Shown: piece after piece, positions 56,360 to 64,000 of the stretch
Position numbering within the stretch: position 1 is the stretch's first letter
How the letters are laid out: every line of letters starts with the position of its first letter
Notes under the pieces: generated by a model
Seen by the model: only the letters and a program-made list of their open reading frames with translations
Told to the model about the DNA's origin: nothing
Database searches by the model: none
Origin: Pseudomonadales bacterium
Lineage (GTDB): Bacteria; Pseudomonadota; Gammaproteobacteria; Pseudomonadales; JAHRWD01
Assembly (NCBI GenBank): GCA_029210125.1
Contig: JARGPR010000008.1
Location: forward strand, 81,047-145,046
DNA length: 64,000 nt
Reading direction: 5' to 3'
Program-made: the position numbers and the translations under genes

Positions 56360-57397
56360 ATGACAACAACATCTTTTTTCAGCATCGCATTTGGTATCGG
56401 CACAAAAAACAACAAGGGAGATTGGCTTGAAGTCTACTACCCTGCCCCCTTACACCAACCAGATAGCGGGTTAGTTAATGCGATCACTGATGTGCTGGGT
56501 TATAAAGGCGGCAACCAGGCGCTAGATCTGGACAAAGACCAGCTTGAACCCATCGCATTAGCACTGGATGCCATTGCACCAGATCAGTCAGACATCATTC
56601 GCAGTATGGCCAGCAGCATGCAGCCACTGGTTGTGACACTTTTGGAAACCGATTCAGCCCTCAGCACAACCCCGGAAGCCTACTTAAAGCTACACCTGCT
56701 GTCCCATCGACTGGTCAAACCACACGGTCTGGACCTATCGGGTATCTTTCCGACATTGCCCAATGTGGCCTGGACGGATCAGGGTGCTATCGACCTCAGT
56801 GAGTTACAGCAAAGGCAAACGGAAGCGCGACTGAATGGTAGAGTGCTGGAAGTTTCATGTATCGACAAATTCCCCAAAATGACCAACTACGTCGTACCTA
56901 CCGGTGTTCGAATCGCGCACACCGCAAGGGTTAGACTGGGCGCATATCTGGGCGCAGGCACCACCATCATGCACGAAGGTTTTGTGAACTTTAACGCCGG
57001 CACCATGGGCGAAAGTATGATCGAAGGGCGTGTATCCGCTGGTGTAGTCGTCAACAGCGGTAGTGACCTTGGCGGCAGCGCCAGCATTATTGGTACACTT
57101 TCCGGCGGCAATGATATTGTTATATCCGTCGGTGAGGGATGCTTGATCGGTGCCAACGCCGGACTTGGTATCCCATTGGGTGACCGTTGTACCATTGAGG
57201 CAGGCCTGTATTTAACCGCCGGTGCCAAAGTGAGTGTATTAGACAGTAACAACCAGTTCGTTGAAGTGGTTAAAGCACGGGAGCTGGCCGGCAAGCCGGA
57301 TCTTCTGTTTATCCGTAACTCACAGAGTGGCAGCATCGAGTGTCGTACCAATAAAAGTGCCATTGAGCTGAACAACGAATTGCACGCTCACAATTAA
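56360..57397 (+). CDS. dapD: Tetrahydrodipicolinate N-succinyltransferase, long type
   Basis: A 345-residue left-handed beta-helix acyltransferase. The hexapeptide part has VPTGVRIAHTARVRLGAYLG, GTTIMHEGFVNFNAGT and EGRVSAGVVVNSGSDLGG. The length and the N-terminal domain are those of the long DapD type found in Pseudomonas and relatives, rather than the 274-residue E. coli type. It succinylates tetrahydrodipicolinate in lysine synthesis. AGAG precedes the ATG. Confidence 0.95.
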   Translation: MTTTSFFSIAFGIGTKNNKGDWLEVYYPAPLHQPDSGLVNAITDVLGYKGGNQALDLDKDQLEPIALALDAIAPDQSDIIRSMASSMQPLVVTLLETDSALSTTPEAYLKLHLLSHRLVKPHGLDLSGIFPTLPNVAWTDQGAIDLSELQQRQTEARLNGRVLEVSCIDKFPKMTNYVVPTGVRIAHTARVRLGAYLGAGTTIMHEGFVNFNAGTMGESMIEGRVSAGVVVNSGSDLGGSASIIGTLSGGNDIVISVGEGCLIGANAGLGIPLGDRCTIEAGLYLTAGAKVSVLDSNNQFVEVVKARELAGKPDLLFIRNSQSGSIECRTNKSAIELNNELHAHN

Positions 57398-57420
57398 TTC
57401 GCACTGATTAACTCCCAGCC

Positions 57421-57746
57421 ATGAAGCACATTTTGTTTGTCTGCGTTGAAAACTCGTGTCGCAGCCAGATAGCCCATAGCTCCGGCTCTCGGCCCTCCGG
57501 CGTGGTTAACCCAAAATCGATTACGACCTTGAAGCACATCAATCCAAGTCACTGGATGAGATCCCCGCAATCGAATATGAATACGCCATCACCATGGGCT
57601 GTGGTGATGAATGCCCTTTGGTAAGGGCCAAACAACGGGATGACTGGGCTATTCCTGATCCGAAGCATATGAACCCCAGTGACTTTAATCAGATACGTGA
57701 CCAGATTGAACAACAGGGGATTCAGCAGCTAGACTCATTTAAATAA
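57421..57746 (+). pseudogene. arsC: Arsenate reductase (LMW-phosphatase type), broken
   Basis: The start MKHILFVCVENSCRSQ holds the CX5R-like P-loop of the thioredoxin-linked ArsC family. After that about 14 residues expected before SGSRPSGVVNPK are missing, and the frame shifts near 57525. The C-terminal two-thirds continues in another frame: DYDLEAHQSKSLDEIPAIE, TMGCGDECPLVRAK, DWAIPDPKHM, up to TAA at 57744-57746. The deletion and frameshift make it nonfunctional. Confidence 0.85.
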
Positions 57747-57781
57747 CCTCCCACATATGCCCCTCAAAAGAAGAATTGATT

Positions 57782-59223
<1,442 letters not shown>

Positions 59224-59296
59224 CAACTCTACTTCGCACCTGTGATCAATCCGTTCCGGGCTATCCGATATTACTCAACAATAGAGACCATTGGTA

Positions 59297-60481
59297 ATGC
59301 CATCAATAAAAGAATTGATCAATAAACTGGAAAAGCCGCAGACGAAATTCATCGATCTGCGTAACAGACTGGTACATATTGGCACCGCCTCACTACAATC
59401 TCCTGAGCGCGCACGTGTAATCTCCACTAATCAATTCATATTGTTAGCGCTAGCGTTGACACTTTCGTTCCAGCTTTACTATCTGTTATTTGAGTTCCAG
59501 CAGATGTTTGCAGCTATTCTGGTACATACCATCGCGAGTGGCGTCTACATATTAGCGCTCGTCGCCAACGCCCGAGGTATGCACCTAACCGCCGCCTGCG
59601 CCGCCCTTGCCGGGCCGCTGTTTTTCCAGGTGCCGGCGATTTGTTTTCTGATCAGCGCCGAATCCGGCATGCATGTATTTTTACTAGCTGGCGGCATCTT
59701 TACCTTTGTGGTATTTCCTAACAACCAGAAAGGGTTCAGGCTGGTTTTTATCGCCTTTTCACTCCTCTTTTTTATCTTAATTGAACGCTATTTTACCCGC
59801 GATCTGGCCCCTATAAAACTGCCCGAAACACTGCTAACGAACATGGTATACCTCAACGCAATTGGCACTTCACTAATGATCTACCTGCTCTCATCGCTGT
59901 CCCACCGCATGATTCTAGAACAGGGCAATGAGATACGACTACAGGCTAAATCACTGGAGATGTTGGCCCACACCGATGTCTTGACCCAACTACCCAACCG
60001 GCGGCAAATCATGTCGGCTGCCACAACTCCCCTGGGAGAGGGTAACTCTTTTGTAGGGGTTGTAGCGATCGCTGATATTGATCACTTTAAACGTGTTAAC
60101 GATCAGTACGGCCATGACTGCGGCGATGAAATATTACGCTCCGTCGCCTGCACTATGTCCTCATCCATGCGACCAATAGATATTGTGGGTCGCTGGGGTG
60201 GCGAAGAATTTATCTTTCTACTAGCAGGCCTAAATATGGAGGATGCCCAACCAATCATGCAAAGGCTTCGTGTCAATATCGAAAAAACGGCCATCGAATA
60301 TAAGGGACAACTGCACTACATTACCGTATCTATTGGCGCCGCGGAAATGAGTCATAAAAACAGTTTTCAAGAGGTTTTTCGGCAGGCTGATCAAGCCTTG
60401 TATCACGGCAAACAAAATGGCAGAAACTGTTTCATTGCCTCCTTATCAGATTTACATACCAACGAAGCAGGCTTCTCATAA
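59297..60481 (+). CDS. Membrane diguanylate cyclase (GGDEF)
   Basis: A 394-residue protein. About six membrane helices (residues about 45-210) are followed by a GGDEF domain with DVLTQLPNRR, I-site RPID and active-site GGEEF in VGRWGGEEFIFLL. It resembles the one at 38109 in layout but is not a close duplicate. The ATG at 59297 is used; a TTG two codons earlier is less likely. The input signal is unknown. Confidence 0.9.
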   Translation: MPSIKELINKLEKPQTKFIDLRNRLVHIGTASLQSPERARVISTNQFILLALALTLSFQLYYLLFEFQQMFAAILVHTIASGVYILALVANARGMHLTAACAALAGPLFFQVPAICFLISAESGMHVFLLAGGIFTFVVFPNNQKGFRLVFIAFSLLFFILIERYFTRDLAPIKLPETLLTNMVYLNAIGTSLMIYLLSSLSHRMILEQGNEIRLQAKSLEMLAHTDVLTQLPNRRQIMSAATTPLGEGNSFVGVVAIADIDHFKRVNDQYGHDCGDEILRSVACTMSSSMRPIDIVGRWGGEEFIFLLAGLNMEDAQPIMQRLRVNIEKTAIEYKGQLHYITVSIGAAEMSHKNSFQEVFRQADQALYHGKQNGRNCFIASLSDLHTNEAGFS

Positions 60482-60862
60482 TCTCGCTCGCAACAATAAT
60501 GCTCACAGGAACCAATATCTCAACACGCACGAAAAATGCTTCTCACTTCATCACCAATATCTTTCGCTACAGATTCAGTAAATTCTTTAGAAAGCACCGG
60601 TAATCCTACTGTTGGCGTCTGACCGACTGCGCAACACACGGTTAAAACGAGCTATCTCTGTCAAGCCACCGGAAAAATTCACTAGCCGCTCTTACCGACT
60701 TACTCGTAGAACTAAATGATGGTGAGTAACGAAACTGGCGTAGCATTTACGAAACGAATTTGTTTTCAGTCACAATTGTTGTAATTTGAGCTGTGAGTAC
60801 CCCCATCAAGATAGTACAAGCAATGACTTATCTGTCGACAATCCCGATATTACATTCTCCTC

Positions 60863-60905
60863 TGCACCGTATTATGCAGGCGACTCCCCAAAAAGGTGCA
60901 AGCAC
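60863..60905 (+). promoter_or_regulatory. Possible NtrC-binding sites
   Basis: TGCACCGTATTATGCA (60863-60878) has the symmetry and outer TGCA bases of an NtrC box (consensus TGCACCA-N4-TGGTGCA), and GGTGCAAGCAC (60895-60905) contains a half-site. They lie about 70-110 bp upstream of the sigma54-type promoter, the usual activator distance. Match to consensus is partial. Confidence 0.45.
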
Positions 60906-60970
60906 TTTCCCCAGATGTAAATATATTAAGGTTTAGTCCTCAATATCCGTTTAATTTGAGCGAATACAAA

Positions 60971-60986
60971 TGGCATGACCCTTGCG
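60971..60986 (+). promoter_or_regulatory. Sigma54 (-24/-12) promoter for the FNT/cyanase region
   Basis: TGGCATGACCCTTGCG has the invariant GG (60972-60973) and GC (60984-60985) at correct spacing, and only the last base differs from consensus. The start would be near 60997, about 75 bases before the FNT ATG. Confidence 0.78.
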
Positions 60987-61070
60987 TAAGCCCTACACAA
61001 GTGTGAAAGCCTATTCGGTGCAAGCATCATGTATTTTCAGATATTCATTTTATAGTTAACGAGGAAAACT

Positions 61071-61880
61071 ATGTCCTATTTAGTCCCGTCAGAGTTTGTA
61101 ACCAAGATGGTGGATGCAGGTGAGTCCAAAATATTTATGTCGACCCGTGATACGTTGATTCGCGCCTTTATGGCGGGAGCCATCCTGGCATTGGCAGCAG
61201 CGTTTGCAATCAGTATTACTGTTCAAACCGGTTCGGCGCTGGTGGGTGCTATCCTGTTCCCAGTTGGTTTTTGCATGCTGTATTTAATGGGTTTTGATCT
61301 GCTAACCGGAGTATTCGTTTTAGCACCGCTGGCCTTAATCGATAAGCGACCTGGCGTAACTGTAGCTGGTGTTTTAAGAAACTGGGGGTTGGTATTCACC
61401 GGTAACTTCGGCGGCGCACTATTGGTAGCATTTATGATGGCTTTTATTTTCAGCTACGGATTTTCGATTGACCCAGGGGCGATTGGGAAAAAAATATCGG
61501 CCATTGGTGAGTCTCGTACATTGGGTTACGCAGAGTACGGTGCCGCCGGCTGGGCTACCATTTTCATTCGCGGCATGTTGTGTAACTGGATGGTTTCTAT
61601 GGGTGTAGTGGGGGCCATGATATCCACTTCGGTCAGCGGTAAGGTGATCGCGATGTGGATGCCCATCATGCTGTTCTTTGCAATGGGTTTTGAGCACTCG
61701 GTTGTGAACATGTTCCTGTTTCCTTCGGGCATCATTATGGGTGGTGATTTTTCGATTATGGATTATCTGATCTGGAACGAGCTACCAACGGTATTGGGTA
61801 ACCTGGTAGGTGGCCTAGCCTTCACGGGTTTGACTCTCTATACAACTCACGTAAGAACGGCTGCCAACCGCAGTATCTAA
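61071..61880 (+). CDS. Formate/nitrite transporter family channel
   Basis: An FNT-family pentameric channel of 269 residues with six membrane helices. The conserved MGFDLLTGVFV, GNFGGALLVA, GMLCNWMVSMGV and MGFEHSVVNMFLFPSGI segments are present; the last includes the central His of the pore. It may carry nitrite, formate or another small anion. Because the downstream gene is a cyanase and the promoter is sigma54-type, nitrite or cyanate import is possible; the true substrate is not shown. AGAGGAAAA-like GAGG precedes the ATG. Confidence 0.92.
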   Translation: MSYLVPSEFVTKMVDAGESKIFMSTRDTLIRAFMAGAILALAAAFAISITVQTGSALVGAILFPVGFCMLYLMGFDLLTGVFVLAPLALIDKRPGVTVAGVLRNWGLVFTGNFGGALLVAFMMAFIFSYGFSIDPGAIGKKISAIGESRTLGYAEYGAAGWATIFIRGMLCNWMVSMGVVGAMISTSVSGKVIAMWMPIMLFFAMGFEHSVVNMFLFPSGIIMGGDFSIMDYLIWNELPTVLGNLVGGLAFTGLTLYTTHVRTAANRSI

Positions 61881-61963
61881 TTTGTCAACACTATCAAACC
61901 AAAAGGTCTCTGCTTGGTTCACGGCTTCGTATGCGGTGGCCGTAGTTAGTCAGACCGTTTGGT

Positions 61964-61993
61964 TTGGCTTGGCTTGGCTTGGCTTGGCTTGGC
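61964..61993. repeat. TTGGC pentamer x6
   Basis: Six exact tandem copies of TTGGC lie between the FNT and cyanase genes, outside any gene. A short tandem repeat of this kind can change copy number by slippage. Variation of the downstream terminator or spacing is possible but unproven. Confidence 0.9.
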
Positions 61994-62019
61994 TAAGCAT
62001 AACCAGGCCAACTAACCTC

Positions 62020-62061
62020 AAACCTCGGCTACCCACTAAAGCCGGGGTTTGTTATTTTTTT
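62020..62061 (+). terminator. Intrinsic terminator after the FNT gene
   Basis: AAACCTCGGCT (62020-62030) pairs with AGCCGGGGTTT (62040-62050), with one mismatch of the G-T type and a nine-base loop, and is followed by GTTATTTTTTTAT. It stands 33 bp before the cyanase ATG, so cyanase expression needs read-through or its own promoter. Confidence 0.8.
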
Positions 62062-62093
62062 ATAGCGAACATTAAATTGATTTAGAGGTCCTC

Positions 62094-62537
62094 ATGACAC
62101 GCGATGACGTTACCGAGATGATTGTTATTCATAAGCAGCGTAAACAGCTGACCTGGCCGCAACTGGCCGATGCAATTGATTGCAGTAAAGAATGGACAAC
62201 CGCCGCTCTGCTTGGTCAGATGACTCTTAACGCTAAACAGGCTGAGATCGTGGGTAATTTACTGGATTTACCCGAACAGGCTGTTCAACAGCTGCAGGTG
62301 GTTCCATTTAAAGGTTCTGTGCCTTCAGCTATACCGACTGACCCATTGATTTACCGTTTTTATGAATTGGTGAACGTGTACGGAACTACTTTTAAAGCGT
62401 TGATTCACGAAGAGTTTGGCGACGGTATTATGAGTGCTATCGATTTTAATATGGATCTGAAGCGCGAGTCGGATCCAAATGGTGATCGTGTTAACATTAC
62501 GATGAGTGGAAAATTTCTTCCCTATAAACAGTATTAA
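62094..62537 (+). CDS. cynS: Cyanate hydratase (cyanase)
   Basis: Cyanase converts cyanate and bicarbonate to ammonia and CO2. The protein has 147 residues, the typical length. An N-terminal helix-turn-helix-like domain is followed by the catalytic dimer domain with the Arg, Glu and Ser of the active site in YRFYELVNVYG and GIMSAIDF, and a KFLPYK ending. AGAGG lies seven bases before the ATG. It fits with urea use as a further nitrogen source in the window. Confidence 0.96.
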   Translation: MTRDDVTEMIVIHKQRKQLTWPQLADAIDCSKEWTTAALLGQMTLNAKQAEIVGNLLDLPEQAVQQLQVVPFKGSVPSAIPTDPLIYRFYELVNVYGTTFKALIHEEFGDGIMSAIDFNMDLKRESDPNGDRVNITMSGKFLPYKQY

Positions 62538-62669
62538 TAGGAACCGTTTATCGATTAAGCGTTTCGTTACTCGTTTATCGGAGCATGATTGTTCTTTTAA
62601 GGTGATATTGCAAAGACACCACAGGATGAACGACTTTCAGAGCCTTCTATTTACAGAGTTCCTTAGCGC

Positions 62670-64000
62670 ATGGCTAGCCAGCTAAAAATATCCGCGGGGC
62701 AATATTCTGATAAGGGCCGAAAGGAGGTCAATCAAGATTTCCATGGTATCTACTCGCCAAAGGAACCACTGCTTTCCTCAAAAGGCATCACGATTGCATT
62801 GTCCGACGGCATTAGCAGCAGTGATGTCAGCCATATCGCCAGCCAAACCGCCGTAACCGCTTTTCTTGAAGACTACTACTCCACCTCAGAGGCCTGGTCG
62901 GTCAAGAAATCAGCCCAGCGCGTTCTCATCGCAAGTAACTCCTGGTTGTATTCCCAAACCCAGCAAGGCTCTGGGCGTTACAACAAAGATAAAGGGTATG
63001 TTTGTACGCTCAGCGCCATAATCATTAAATCCACCACCGCACATATATTTCACGTTGGGGACTCACGTATTTACCAAATTCACGGTGATTCGCTAGAGCA
63101 ACTCACTACTGATCATCGACATTGGGTTTCAGATGAAACCAGTTATCTCAGCCGCGCTTTGGGGGTTAACGAGCAGCTTGAAGTTGATTATCAATCCCGG
63201 TCGGTTGAACAGGGTGATATTTTTTTATTAGCTACTGACGGTGTTTACGAATATATCGATCCCAAAGTTGTTTTTAGCGCCATCGAAAAGCATGAAAATG
63301 ATCTGGATAAAGCAGCGCAGGTTATTGTCGAAGATGCCTACCAACACGGCAGCACCGATAACCTCACCGCGCAAATTATCCGCATTGACGAACTGCCCAG
63401 TCAAAATGCTGATGAACTCTATCAACAAATCACTGAACTTCCATTTCCGCCTATATTAGAAGCCCGAATGGCCTTCGATGGTTACACCATTGTTCGCGAG
63501 CTACATGCCAGCAGCCGCAGTCATGTTTATTTAGCGGTAGACGACGAGACCAGTACCAAGGTAGTCATCAAAACACCCTCCATTGATTTACGGGCTGAGC
63601 CGGCTTATCTGGAAAGTTTTTTGATGGAGGAATGGATCGCTCGGCGGATTGATAGCCCCTACGTACTTAAACCATGTTCACAGACCCGCAAACGCAACTA
63701 CCTGTACATCGTTACAGAGTTTATTGATGGCCAAACTTTAACCCAGTGGATGACGGATAATCCAAAACCAGATATCGAAACAGTGCGAAGAATCGTTGAG
63801 CAGATTGCCAAAGGGTTGCGAGCGTTTCATCGGCTCGAAATGCTACATCAGGATTTACGCCCCACCAATATCATGATTGATCGCACCGGCACTGTAAAAA
63901 TAATCGATTTTGGATCGACACGAGTTGCCGGGATTTCAGAAATTACCACACCTATTGAACAACATGAGCTACAGGGCACGGTACAGTACAGTGCGCCGGA
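62670..64000 (+). CDS. PP2C phosphatase-Ser/Thr kinase fusion, partial
   Basis: The gene is open to the window end (443 codons). Residues 1-240 are a PP2C-type phosphatase: NQD (21-23), LSDGISS (44-50), HVGDSRIY (128-135), LATDGVYE (187-194) and STDNLTAQI (228-236) supply the metal-binding Asp residues. From about 268 a protein kinase follows: YTIVRELHASSRSHVYLAV (glycine-loop position, but glycine-poor), VVIKTP with Lys301, HQDLRPTN (393-400) and IIDFGS (412-416). HQD replaces the standard HRD. Such fused phosphatase/kinases occur near nitrate assimilation genes and nitrite transporters in Pseudomonas relatives; here the neighbours are an FNT channel and cyanase. Substrates are unknown. Confidence 0.9.
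   Translation, partial: MASQLKISAGQYSDKGRKEVNQDFHGIYSPKEPLLSSKGITIALSDGISSSDVSHIASQTAVTAFLEDYYSTSEAWSVKKSAQRVLIASNSWLYSQTQQGSGRYNKDKGYVCTLSAIIIKSTTAHIFHVGDSRIYQIHGDSLEQLTTDHRHWVSDETSYLSRALGVNEQLEVDYQSRSVEQGDIFLLATDGVYEYIDPKVVFSAIEKHENDLDKAAQVIVEDAYQHGSTDNLTAQIIRIDELPSQNADELYQQITELPFPPILEARMAFDGYTIVRELHASSRSHVYLAVDDETSTKVVIKTPSIDLRAEPAYLESFLMEEWIARRIDSPYVLKPCSQTRKRNYLYIVTEFIDGQTLTQWMTDNPKPDIETVRRIVEQIAKGLRAFHRLEMLHQDLRPTNIMIDRTGTVKIIDFGSTRVAGISEITTPIEQHELQGTVQYSAP

Larger units (their letters stand above)
60482..61070 (+). other. Intergenic region upstream of the FNT gene
   Basis: No intact gene. On the minus strand about 43 codons ending near 60528 read as protein (TVCCAVGQTPTVGLPVLSK...), stop-bounded upstream and without a start, perhaps a gene remnant; not identified. 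The right half carries NtrC-like sites and a sigma54-type promoter. Confidence 0.5.

Noticed and set aside
61964..61993. TTGGC repeats as a CRISPR array
   Set aside because: The unit is five bases with no spacers and no cas genes.

Overview
The window comes from a gammaproteobacterium, probably marine and close to Cellvibrionales/Pseudomonadales. The clues are the gene orders mreBCD-maf-yhdP-nitrilase divergent from gatCAB, and map-glnD-dapC-yffB-dapD, together with a urt-ure nitrogen cluster. This placement is inferred from gene order and protein motifs; no database search was made.

Layout. 1-7.35 kb (minus strand) holds cell-shape and envelope genes: mreB, mreC, mreD, maf, a 29-codon ORF where rng is often found, yhdP, and the start of a nitrilase-family gene. 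7.6-11.0 kb (plus) is gatCAB, the Asp/Glu-tRNA amidotransferase. 11.0-15.2 kb is mixed: decayed LysR and cupin genes, htpX, about 1 kb without an intact gene, tRNA-Gly and tRNA-Glu with a clear sigma70 promoter, and a membrane-anchored hypothetical protein. 15.4-19.2 kb carries an enoyl-CoA hydratase, nadA and prpE.

19.86-31.07 kb is one nitrogen-scavenging unit. A sigma54-type -24/-12 promoter precedes urtABCDE (urea ABC importer) and ureDABCEFG (urease and its Ni-loading chaperones). Several of the genes overlap by four bases. A hairpin plus T-run between urtA and urtB probably lets the binding protein be made in excess. Downstream, a roughly 2.6 kb accessory insert carries a SIR2-like protein ending in an attC-like site, a cupin, and an SDR fragment. 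It ends exactly at a second, 67-bp remnant of a ureG 3' end.

33.7-42.8 kb is mostly ordinary: hexose-6-P mutarotase, YtoQ, Lrp, leuA, a diguanylate cyclase, DUF2058, thiolase and an acyl-CoA ligase. 43.0-50.3 kb is AT-rich and looks like a decaying, integrase-less group of integron cassettes. It includes a globin-coupled diguanylate cyclase, a membrane protein, a dead IS3-family element, a small CxxC protein, a nitrilase, a VOC protein, an extra PanB, a broken zinc-ribbon gene and a cyclase-family hydrolase, with several attC-like hairpins at gene ends.

50.4-59.2 kb returns to core genes: truncated hemoglobin, map, glnD, dapC, yffB, dapD, a broken arsC, DUF1244 and frmA. After another diguanylate cyclase, a second sigma54-type promoter at 60.97 kb precedes an FNT channel, then cyanase and a PP2C-phosphatase/Ser-Thr-kinase fusion that runs off the end. 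With GlnD also present, the window shows a plausible Ntr-controlled regulon for urea and cyanate/nitrite-type nitrogen sources.
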